The notes beneath the pieces are model-generated. The model saw only the letters and a list, made by a program, of their open reading frames with translations, had not been told where the DNA came from and did not search any database. Of a stretch of 64,000 bases of DNA, positions 38,301 to 50,300 are shown in pieces. The translations under genes were made by a program, and so were the position numbers. Origin of the DNA: JBFLYH01 sp964630235 (GTDB lineage: Bacteria > Oederibacteriota > JAAXVQ01 > JAUVAV01). Location of the stretch: contig CAZVUO010000003.1 of the NCBI GenBank assembly GCA_964630235.1, positions 1 through 64,000 of the forward strand. The letters run 5' to 3'. Positions within the stretch are counted from its first letter, which is position 1, and each line of letters opens with the position of its first letter.

Positions 38301-41300
38301 GCCGTTCAAGGCGGGTACGGCCGCGGGCGCGGCGGAGGCAGGCGCCTGACTGCCCGCGGGTTCCGGCGCGGCTGCGGCGGTCTCCCCGACCGGCTGTTGG
38401 ACAACCCGCCTCAGGCCGTAGGTCTCAGGCCTGATCAGCTTGGCCAGGTACACGCGCCAGTCGCCGAACCCGGCCCGGCGCAGGCCTTCGTGGGTCACGA
38501 TGATCGGGAGCAGGCGTTCCCGCAGTTTCGCGAACAGCGTGCCGGCCTTGGCCTGGCCCGCGAGCCAGGACGCCAGCTCAATGGTCCAGGTGTCATCCCG
38601 CTCCTGCCGGGTCTGGGCCAGACGGTACCACGGCAGGCGGTCCGTGAAGAAGACGTGCGTGTCCGGCCACTCGGCGAACGCGTCGCGGACGCGCTTCTCG
38701 ACCGCCGGGTCGGCCGGAGCGCCGCGGGGCGCGGCCACGCGCGCGAGCCAGGCGAGGCCCGCCTGAGCGCCCAGGGCCAACGAGGTGATCAGGCCCAGGC
38801 CGGGCACGATGCCGGCCAGCACCAGGGCCCAGACCGGCCAGCTGACCGCGGCCAGCAAGGCCGCGCCTGCCAGCGTAGCGGCCACGGCGGCCAGCGCAGC
38901 GCCGGCAGCCTGAAAGAGGTCGAACGGCTTGGGCGCGGCGAGCCCGCGCAGGCCAAAGACCATGTCCTGGCCCTCGGCGACAAAACCGTGCGAGAGCAAA
39001 TAATGGCGCGTCAGCGCCCATTCCGGGTTGTTCTCATCCCGGATGAAACGGTAGAAGACCGCGGCCTGCGCAGGCCGGCCTCCGGTAAAGGCGCCCTCCG
39101 CGGCCAGCTTGAGCAGGACCTTGAGGACCTGTTCGCCGTACCCGCGGCCCCGGTAATCCAGCAGGCCGGCCTCGGCTTCCAGCGGCGAGAAAATATAATA
39201 GCGGAAGAAGACCCGGCCCGGCGCGTCCGGGAAGGTCCGCACCATGGCATGCCCGAGCATGTTCCCGTTCTGGTCCGCGATGGCGGCCAGGTGGTCCCCG
39301 GCCTCGTTTGGCCGGCGGCTGATGAAGAAGGTCAGGGCCAGGCCGTCGTGGACCACTGCCAGCGCCCGGTCGCCGTACACGCGCTCTTCCACCCGGGTCC
39401 TGCGGCCCCGCTCGTCCGCGAACCACACGCCGTACAGGTCGTGGGCGTGCTCCAGGCGCCGCGCCGCGCGCTGGACCAGCCTGAAGTCGCTGACCGGGGC
39501 GAGCTCCAGGGCCGGCGTTTCCCGCACTGCCTGCGCGATCCGGTCCCGGCGCTCGGCCGCGGCCTGTTCCAGCAGGCGCCGCCATTCAGGTTCTTTCTGC
39601 CTTCTCCAGGCCGGTGTGTCCAGGCCCATCACCCCGAGCAGTTCCGGGGTGAGGTCCCCGCGCAGCATCAGGTACCAGCCGCGGCTGAATTTCCGGACCG
39701 TGGTGAGCAGGTTCTGATACCGGACCCCATCCACCTGCAGGCCGCCGGCGAGCCGGTTGAAAGCGGGCTGCAACCGCCGCAGCACCAGGGCGTCCAGCAA
39801 CCCCATGCCGAACACGGACCGGACCTCGTCCGGCTGCAGGAACGGATACCGCGCCAGCAGGTCCTGATGGGTCGAGAAAGCCATGAGCTCGTGCAATAGA
39901 CCGGCCAGCTGGGAGTACACATCGCCCTGGGTGAGGTCCAGGCCGATCCAGGCCACCCGCTCCGCGGCCGGGGCCATGTCAGCCGGGAACAGGAAGCTCG
40001 TGACCGGGAGCACGAGGCCGTCGGCCGTAGCCAGCCCGGAGGCCGGGAACACCGCCACCCGCGCTTGCTCCGGGCTCGGCGCGCCCAGCTCCTGCCACGG
40101 CTGCCGGGCCAGGTAGCGGAGCGCCTCGGCTTCGCTGGCCGCGAGCTGCTGCTGCGCGGCGCCGGCCGCGAGCCGGCCTCCGCTCGCCAGCGTGCCGCTC
40201 ACGAGCGCGTCGCGCAGTTCGGGCGCGAGTTCGAGCGCCTTGGCCACGAGCGCGGCCACGATGCGCCGCTGGACGGCCGGATCGTCGAGCACAGCCCCCG
40301 GTTCCAGGCGCAGGCCCAGGAGGTCCGCCAGCTGGTCGCGGTATTCTTCCTCGGGCACGGTCCGGAGGGCGCTGAGATGGTCCCCGAGCGGCACTTGCAG
40401 GTGCGGGGCCAGTTCCCCATAGAAAACGTTCCGGGCCTCGGAGACCGGCAGGTTCTCCTTGCCGGCCATCCTGAAACCGGGCTTGAACATCTGGATGGCG
40501 TTGGTCTGTGAATCCCGGATGCTCAGGACCCGTCCCCGGCCATCCAGCAGGATGACGGCCGCGCGGTCCGGAAGGCCGATCAAGGGCAGATCGATCTGCC
40601 GGGTCTCCCCCCTCCTGGCCGGCCGGATGCCGCTCAGCAGGGAGGGCGCGGCCTCGATCTCCAGCCGGACCAGTTTGCCGTCCGTATCGCGGACCTCTGT
40701 GCATTTCAGGAAACCTACGGCGATGAGATAATTCGTCAGGGGCGCCAGGCCCCTGCGCGGCCGGGTCTCTTCCCCGGCCTGGGGATAGGTCAGTCTGACC
40801 GGAACCTCAGCCTCGGCTTCGGGAGCAACCGGCCTTCTTTGCGTGGCCAGGGTCTGGCGAGCCGGCTCCTGCCAGAGCAAGGGGACCGAGGCCGCGGCTG
40901 GGCCGGGCACGTTGTCCGGATAGGGATCGCCCGCCCACACCTCCACGATCCGGCCAGCCGCGTAGACCACGGTGAGGTCCTCGCGGTTCTCGTAGCCGGC
41001 CAGGGTCCACCACATCCGTTCGTTGCCGTGCTTCAATCCGCCTTTTTTGTCCGTGTGGACCCGCTTCACCACTGCGTCCGGATAGCGCCGCACCTGTTCC
41101 GCCTCGTAGTGCGCGCCCACGATCGCCTGCGGCACGAGCCGGCCGTCGGCCAGGGTGTACACGAGATTGCGGCCGGCCAGGACCTGCCCTTCAGCGTCCT
41201 CCGGGACCGCGAACCAGATCAGCCCGGCTTGGGGGTTCGGCCGGGACAGGTCGTTCTCCGGGTACGGATCGCCGGCCCAGACGCGGACCATGTTCCCGCC

Positions 41301-44300
41301 GCGGTACTCGACCGTGATGTCCTGGCGGTCTTCATAGCCGGTGAGGGTCCACCACCAGCGGATGCCGCCGTGCTTGAACCCGCCCTTGGAGTCGAAAGCC
41401 GCGTGCTTGACGATCGCGTCCGGGTGCTGGCTGGCCGCGGCCTCGGGATAGTGGCCGCCGGCAATGGTCCGCGCGGTCAAGCGCCCGGCCTCGGCCGCAT
41501 AGACCACGTTCCGGCCGGCTGGCGTGAACTCCGCCGCGCCCACCTCGGGATCGAACCAGATCAGGGGCACGTCGCGGTCCGGCTGGTTCATATCGTTGTC
41601 AGGATAAGGGTCGCCGACCCAGACCCGCGCCACGCGGCCGGCGCGGTACTCGATCGTGACATCCTGGAACGCGTACTCCGGCCGCGCGTCCCACACCGGC
41701 AGGCCGCCGTGCTTGAGCCCGCCCTTGTGGTTCAGGCTGTCGCCCTTGACGATCGCGTCCGGATGCCGGGCGATCTGTTCCTGGTCATAGGCCCGGCCCG
41801 CGATCTCCATTGCGGTCAGCCGGCCCGCGGCGTCCGCCTGGTACACACGGTTCTCGCCGGCCACCTGCCAGCCTGCGGTCCACTCCGGCGCGCTGAACCA
41901 CACCACAGGCACGGTCAGGTCGGGCTGGGAGAGATCGTTGTCCGGGTAGGGGTCCCCGGCCCAGACCCGGACCAGTTCTCCGTTGCGGTATTCCGCGGTC
42001 AGGTCTTCCCTGCCGGCCAGGGTCTGGCGCGACCACCAGCGCCGGAGCGCGTGCGAGAACCCGCCGCGCTGGTCCAGGGCCGCGTTCTTCACGATCGCGT
42101 CCGGGTGCTCGCGGACCCGCTCCAGGCGGTATTTGCCGAACGGCCCGGCCACCTGCTGCAAGCGGCTGCCAGCGCGTGTATATATAAGGTTGCGTTCCCG
42201 GCCAGGCCCCTGGGGCGGGCCCATCACGCCGAGCACGCCGGCCAGGCCCAGCGTGGGCGTCAGGCCGGAACCCAGATCGCGGAGCCAGCTGGCCGCGTCC
42301 TGGGCCGGGGCCCCGTTGAGCAGGGACAGCAGAAGGCCGCCAGCCAGGGCCAAAAGCACCAGCAGGGTGCCCGCGGTCCCGCCGCCAGGGAAGAGCGCGC
42401 GGGACCGGGCCGGCCGGCTGGCCAGCAGCACCCGGAGCGCCTCCTGGTTGGCTTTGGGATCAAAACTGCCCCAGGCCAGCCAGACCTGATATTTGGTGAA
42501 CAAGCGCAGCAAGTGCCGGGAGGCCATGCGCAGACCCATCTCATCGTCCTGCCGCAGGAAGCGGAGGTAAGCCTCCACCCATTGCCGGTCAGTATCCGGC
42601 GCATCCAGTTTGAGCAGATCGTCGCGGAACCTGCGCAGGGTCTCTTCCGCGGTGAGTTCCGGCACATAGGCGAACTGCGTCTGCAGGCGCTCTATTGCCG
42701 CGCCCATGCCCGAGGCGCGCAGGGCCTGTCCGATCCGGCCCAGGAAGGCCCGTCCCTGGGGCGTCCGGACCAGCATGTAGAAGCTGCCCTGCACGTGCAC
42801 CACCTGCTCGTCCAGGATCGCGCCGCGGTATTCGCGCGGCAGGCTCGGCAGATGCCGGTCCAGGACCCTGGCCATCATGGGCCGCAGCCGCTCGCGCGTG
42901 GCCGCGTGGAGCTGGTTCAAACCGCGGTGCCGGTGCATCTGGCGGTATTCCAGGCGCGGCAGCTGGAACAGGTGTACCGTGCGCCGTTCTTGCGCGGTCA
43001 GGCGCTGGTCGAGCAGGGTCTCGTAAACCTGGTCCACTTTCCGGTCGAGCTGGGCGTACAGCAGGGCCTCTTCCTTGGGGAATCCCAAGAGCACGCCCAC
43101 TTGGGCCGGATAGCGCCAGTCCCCGCCCTCGTCATCCAGGCTCATCAGGCGCTGCACCAGCATGGGCATCGCGCCGTCGAGCACGCGGTCGGACAGGGTC
43201 GCCGGTGCGCGGTTGAAGAACACCGCGAAGAGGTCCGGATGGTCCCGCACCACCTGACGGACCTGGTCCGGCCAGTAGAGGAACACGCCCACGCGCGGGC
43301 GGACCACCATCTGGCAGTCCGGGCCGAAGAAGCCCTGCCGGTGGAGCGCGGCCAGCAGTTCGGGCTCGTTGCTCACCACCCAGCCGGGTTTCAAGCGCAG
43401 GAGGAAGGCCCGCAGATTGCCGGATTCAGAGCTGTACAGGAGATAATTCCGGACCTTCCCCGAAGGCGCGCTGGCCACCATGCGGGCATAATAGGCCACC
43501 GGGTCGCGGGCCAGCAGGTCCGTGTCCGGCTGCCAGCCTTGCGTCATGCGCAGGCTGGGCGGCGCGCGCAGGTTCCACTGCCAGTGCACGAGCGTACTGA
43601 CGAGGACGCCCACCAGCGGGGCCAGCAGCAACGCGCCGGCCAGGGCTGGGCCGCTCAGGAAGGCCAGCGCGGCGCCGGCCAGCAGCAGGGCCGCGCCGAT
43701 CGCGACCGCGTTGAACAGCAGCGTGACCCGCGTGCGGCCGATCCACTGGGCGGCATCCGTGTTCTCATGTCCGGCCACGTACGCGATCTGTCCCCAGCCC
43801 AGGCCGAAGAACAACACAGGCGCCAAACCGGCCAGCAGGAGCGGGTTGACCGCGGTTAGATAAGAGAGCGCGAGCAGACCCACGGCGGCTACCGCCGGCA
43901 GGAACCGCCCCTGCCAGAGCGCCTCTTGCACCGAGCGCAGGCGCGCGTCGGTCCGGACCGCGGCGAAACTGGCGAGGTTCCGCCCTGAAGTACCGAGGCC
44001 GAGCTCCTCCACCAAGGCCAGTCCCCAGTCGCCCAGCCGCTGCGCCACACGCGCGGCCAGGCCACGGGCCCGCTGGTCGGCCAGGGCCGCGGTCGAGGGC
44101 AGGGTCAGTCGGAAGCCAGGACGGGGCTGGGCCGTTCTCCCGCTGAGCAGGCTCTGGATGGCGTGTTCATTGGCCTGGGCGTCGAAACTTCCCCAGGCCA
44201 GCCAGACCTGATATTTGTCGAGCAGGCGCCGCATGGCCGGCGTCATGACCCGCAGGCGCGCCGGATCGGAGGCGCGCAAGGCGCTCCGGAACAACCGCAG

Positions 44301-47300
44301 GGCGCGCAGGTCCGCCGGAGATCCCCGCACGCGCCGCACTTCACCCTGCAGGCGGCCCGCGATGGCGTCCGGCGCGTCAACCAGCTGGTAGGGGTAGCGG
44401 CCCTGCAGGTCCTGGACCGCGTCCGCCATGCCCGCGGCCTTGAACTGCCCGGCGATCTCGCGCCGGAATTGGTCGCCGGCCGGCGTGTGCGAGACAAAAT
44501 AGAAACTGCCCATGACCGAGCCGATGGACTGGTCCAGGAAAGCGCGGCGCTGTTCCGGGGTCAATTGGGGCAGATAGCGGTTCAGGATGCGCGCCACCAT
44601 CGGCTTGAGGTGCGCGCGCCGCGTGGCCGCGCCCTTCCAGGCCGACCCGCGCACGTGCATGCGGCGGTAGTCCCGGACAGGCTGGAAGAACAGGCGCAGC
44701 ACGCGCCGCTCCTCCCACTGGAGCGGGAAGTTCTCGAGCGTTTCGTAGATCTCGTCCACCTGGCGGTCGATCTGCGCGTAGCGGACCGCCTCGGCCTTGG
44801 GGAAGCCCAGGAGCACGCCCAGCGGGGCCGGATGGCGCCAGTCGAGGTTGTTGGCGTTGAACCGCAGGAGTTTCCGGAACAGGCCGGGCAGCTGAGCGGC
44901 CAGTTCCGCGTCGGTCAGCGCGTTTTCCCCGGCCAGGGGCCGCGCGAAGAAAGCGGAATACAGTTCCGGATTGTTCCGCACCAGGCGCGCCAGGGCATCC
45001 GCGTGGTAGATCACCACGCCCCGTTCCGGCCTGCGGACCATGCGTGCCTCCGGGCCGAACAGCCCGGCCTTGAACATGGCTTCCAAGAGGCCGGTCTCCA
45101 CGGACACGAGCAGGGCCGGTTTAAGGCCGAGCAGGAAAGCGCGGACATTGCCCGCCTCGGAACCCCACAGCAGGTAATTGCGGACCGCCGGGGTGGGAGC
45201 GGTCTCGATCAGGGACCGGTAGTAGCCCACCGGGTCCGCGGCCAGCAAGGCCAGGTCAGGGCGCCAGCCTTGCATCTGCCTGGGATAGGGGTTGGGCGAG
45301 AGCGTATCCCGCAGCCGCAGCAGCCGGGCCTCGATCCAGCTCAGCCAGCCGGTCACCCGGTCCTGCATGGGTCTGGAGAACAGGGAGAGCAGACGGCCGG
45401 CAGGCAGGGACCTCCGCGTGACGGCGGTCTCGACCTTCGGTCCGCGAAGGTTCGCCAGGAAGGAGGCGGCCGCGTTGACCCCCGCGTGCACGGCCATGGC
45501 TCCGAACATCATCCCCCACCAGGCTAGCGGGGTGAAGGCCAGGGAAAGATTGAGCAGGGTGATCGCGAGCGCCGGGACCCAGACCCGGACCGGCGGCGCG
45601 CGCAGGCCCCGGCCGTCCACGAAATGGAGCGGGAGGAAGACCGCGCCCCACGAAAGCACCCAGCCGACCTGGAAGCCGTGCGAGAGCAGGAGGTCGAAAC
45701 TGCCGGTCGCCAGGAACGCGGCCACGCTGATCAGGCCCAGGAGCGCGCCGCCAGCCGCGTAGGCCAACTGATTCTCCACCAGCCAGCTCAGGCCGAGGTC
45801 ATAGATGCGCCGCGCCCAGGCCACGGACACGCCCTGCTTGGCCGCGAGCCATCTGACCAGGGGTTCCCGGGTCAAGGCCCAAAGGCCGCCGGCCCCGGAA
45901 CGCTGGCCAGCCGCTTCGCGCACGGGCGCGATCGCGGCCTCGTAGCGGCTGACCAGTTCATCTGAACGGGGTCCTAAGCTCAGCACCCCGAGCACCTGGC
46001 GCAGGACCTTCCGCTTCTCCTCCAGCGGCGCGGGCGATTCCAGGAGCAAGAGCGCATCGCTGGCGATCTGCCAGGAGCGCGGTTCATTGCGCAGCCACTC
46101 GCCGGCCAGGGCCGCGCGCAGGACCCCGGGGATGGCCGCCGCGCCCTCCGGTTCTCTGAGCAGGTATTCCTGGCGTTTCCCGCCCAGGGTGATCACCACG
46201 CTTTGGTTCAAGGCCAGGGAGACGGCCACCACGTACAGCATCATGATCTTTTCCGTGTCCTCGCCCATCCACAGCATATACAGCATGGTCAGGAGCGTGT
46301 CGGTATTGAGCCGGCCCTCGGCTGTGACCGCGCTGGTGATGAGCCGGACGAACTCCGGATTGTTCACTTGTTTCTGGATCTCGGCCTTGTGCTGGGGACT
46401 GCGCACCAGGGCCAGCGCGAAATACAAACTGGCCCGGGTCAGGGGATCCGCGTGGTCGCAGAGCGCCTTCAATCCCGCCACGGTCTGCGCCTTGCTCCGC
46501 AGGGCCGCGTCCCAGAGCATGGCCAGCTGGAAGATGACAGCCAGCCGTTCGTTGAACGCCAGGGCCGGTTCCTCCAAACGCCGGATCAGTTCCGGCACAT
46601 CGGTGCGGTCCAGGTAGGGTTCGAGTTCCTGCCGCACGGTGAAGGGCGAGAGCGTGACCTCGCTCAGGCTGGACGCGGCCTCGAAGAACCGCGCGATCTT
46701 CGGGTCCACGTTGCGGAAGGAGCGGTCGGCGTAAATGGTCTCGGACAGGGCGTCCAGGAACCGGCTCATCTCCGCGTCCATGGCCGGGCTCAGGCCGGCC
46801 ACGTCCTCGTGGGCCAGATAATATTGATGCAAGCGGGAGAACCACAGGGCCAGGCGGCCCATCTCAGCCTCGGGCAAGTTCTCCACCAGCTTGCGGGTCA
46901 GGCGGAGATTCGGCCGCAGGAACAAGTAGCCCACGACCTCGGCCGGCAACCCGATCCGGCCCTGGGCCAGGGTCTCGTCCGGTTCCAGAGTGAACATGAG
47001 GTCCGTAAAGAACCCGAAATCGCGGTTGAGGATGTCGCTGGCCATCCCCAACGACTGGTCGTAATACGCGCGCAGGTCCGCGACCGGCACTGCGCCGGAC
47101 CGCGAGCGTTCGAAAGCCGTTCGCAGGGAGCGCAGCAGGTCCGAGTCGTAGCCCGCGCCTTGGGCCGCGTGGCCGCCCAGTTCCTGGTCCACCAGATATT
47201 TGCGCTCGCGCTCCAGATAGGCGGTCAGGACCGGGAGCGGACCGGTCCAGGATCTGAGCATGAAGCGCCGCAGCGTGCCCCGTAGCTCCGGCCTTGCCTC

Positions 47301-50300
47301 CAGGGCTTTGCGGTCCTTCCAGAGGTTCGCCAGCGCGCCGGGGAACGTTTCCGCGAGCGCGGCCAGGGCCGGCAGGGCTTCGGGCTCCGGCGCGGCCGCG
47401 AGCCTCGGGAACGCGTCAGCGAGAAGATTTTGCGTGAAGAAATCCCAGGTGCGGGGCGAGACCGACTGCGCCCGGTGGAGCGCGCGGTAGTACGCGGCCA
47501 GGCTGACCCCGGGCGCGAACAGCTGGGCCCGTAATTGTTTGGCCGCGGCCTCGCGCGCGGCCTTCTCCGGCCCCTTGGCCTTGCGCGCCTGCTCGCGCAC
47601 GTCATGCAGTTCCGTGATGATCCGGCTGAGGTAGCCGACAGGGTCTTGGCGGCTGGCCAGGGCGCGGAGTAAATCCGCGGCCTGCGCCGGGGCCAGGGCC
47701 TGCAGGGGCTCGGCCCACTCGGAGACCAGGACCAGGTCCAGGTTTTGGGCCAGCCCGGCGTTGACGGCCGCGCTCAATTGCCCGACCCAGGACGCAAAGC
47801 GTTCCGAGGCGCGCAGGTCCGGCGCGGCCTGGAAAATCTCGGAGAGTTCCGCCAGCAGGCTGCCCACGGTCTCCAGCGCTTCAGGACCTTGTTCCCCCGC
47901 CCAGACCAGCAGGCGGTCCAGGGCCTTGCGCTGCAGTTCCGCCAGGCCGGCATTGGCCGGCTCCTGTTGCACAGCCTGCCGCAGGTCCTGCCAGGCTTCC
48001 AGCGCTTGGCCCGCGCCCAGCGCCCGGTCGAACCGGCGCTCCACGTCCACGGCGCGCTGTTGCGCGGCGGCCTGTTCGACCTCCACGCGGGTCAGCGCAA
48101 TGGCTTCGGCGTACAGCCCGTTGGCCTGGTCAGAATACGTTTTGGCCCGGTCCAGCAGGTTCAGGGCCTTGGCCAGGTCGCTGGCGCGGCCTGAGCCCTG
48201 CAGGCTTTCGACGGTCTCCAGCAGGTTGCGGATGCGTTTGGCGTCCGCGGCTTCTTCGATGGCTGCCAGCAGTTCCCGGGCGTACGCGGCCGCGTCGGCC
48301 AGTCCGGGGACCTCCGCGAGAACAGACTCAGCCGTTTCCCGCGCCGCGGTCAGGCGGTCCAGCGCCAGCAGACGGCGCGCCAGGTCCAGGCGCTCGCCGG
48401 GCATGCTCCACACGTCGGCGTTGGCCAGGTCGCCGGGAAATTGAGCGGCCAGCCCGCGGTACACCGTTTCAGCTTCGCGCAGTTGCCCCTGGCCGGCCAG
48501 GGCTTCGGCGCGGTCCAATTCCAGTTCGATCGCGTCCACCAGCGCGGCCCGGCGGCCGGCTTCGGCATTTTCCGGATCGAGCGCCAGGACCTCCTGCACC
48601 CGGTCCCAGGTGGTCTGCAGATCGCCGGCCTTAAGAGCGGCCTCTGCCGCCGCGAGTTTTTCCGCAATGGTCTGCTGCCGCGCTTGTTCCGCGGCACGCT
48701 GCCGGGCTTGCGGGTCAGGCGCGGCGGGCTTCTTCGCCTGGACAGGCGCCGCGGGTTTCACCGGAGCGGGAGCCTGCGCCCGCGCCTGGGCCGCGGCCTG
48801 TTCCGCCTCGATGCGGTCCGCGAATTCCTCCAAGCTGGCGCGGGACCGCAGCAGCCGCAGCATGGCCGGCATCTCCTCCGCGCTTACGAAGAGCATGAGC
48901 GACCCCATGGCCACATGGGGTCCCTGCTCGCGCCAGATCAACGTCAGCGCGTCCAGGAGCAGGTCCCTGAGCCGCCGGCCTTCGGGGCGCGAAAGGTCCG
49001 CGGCCTTCCAGGCGCGCCAGAAGGCCTCGGGTTCCGTGAAGAGCGCGTCCACCACGGCCCGGGAATTGGTTAGGACCAGACCCGGCGCTTCGGCCTGTCC
49101 CACCGCTTCGGTCAGCAATTGGGACAGCAGGTGGCGCAGACGCGTCTGCAGCTGTTTGGCCGCGGCCTTCTGCCTGGCCTTGGCGGCGCTGGCGCCGGCC
49201 GCGATCTCGGCCATGGCCCGCTGGCCGCGGCTGTCCAGCTGGATCTCCTGCAGGGCGGCCTGAACGCCCGGTTCCCGCAGCCTGGCCTGGGTGGACGGGT
49301 CAGCCAGCAGGCGCCGCGCCAGGTCCGGATCGAGCAATAAATTGGTCAGGAGGCCGCGCACCCACTCGCGGCTGCGGGCGTCCGGTCCGGCGGTATCGCC
49401 CTGGTCGCGTTCGCACGCTTCCGCGGAGACCGCTTCGCCCTGGTCCTCCGCGAAGCGGCGCAGGCGTTCCAGCAAGCCCGCATCGTGCCGGATCACGTCA
49501 TGTCCCGCGTAGGGCGCGAGGATATGTTCCATCTCTTCGAGCAGGAGGCGCGAAAGGTCGAGGTCGCTCGCTCCATCCCGCAGGAGCAGCCGTTCGCCCA
49601 GCCAGACAGCCCAGTCGCCCGGGCGCGAGAGGCTGACCCGCGCATGGGCCAGCGGTCCGTCCTGGTACAAGGACGCCCGGTCCGCCACCACGAGCACCTC
49701 GGTGTTCCTGGCCAGGGTGACCAGCGTGTCCCGGACCTGCTCCGGGGTCCGGCCCAGATACGCGGCCAGTCCTGAGACATCCACATATTCCGCGGCCTGG
49801 CGCAGGGGCCCGCCTGGCCGCAGCAAGGCGCGCAGGCGCTCGGCCGCGAGCCGGGCGTAGACCAACTGGTGGATCAGGCCCAAGACCCAATGCGGGAGAT
49901 TCCAGGTGTAGTTCCACAGCACGCGCCACGCGCTGGCGAACGGCCGGCCGCGGAACCATTCGGTGCGGTAGGCGCCCTGGGCGTTGACCCGGTACACCTG
50001 GCCCAGGCCGATGGCTTTTGCCAGGTTCCGGTTGCGCGCGGCGTGCAGCGCGGATAGCGCCGCCGTGCGCTGGAACTGCGCCGGGGCCGCGCCCTGCACG
50101 TACTGGCGGGGCTGGACCGCGTCCAGCGGCAGGGTGACCCTGACCGTGGTGCGGTAACCCGGGTACGCCCGCGTGAAGAACTCCAGTTTGCCGCCACGCA
50201 TCTGCACCAGCAGCTGGGTCCAGGGCAGCCCCAATCCCCGGTTGTCCGCCAGCTCCTGCTGCGCCTCGGCGCTCAGCGGAACCGGTTCGTCCTCAGGCGC

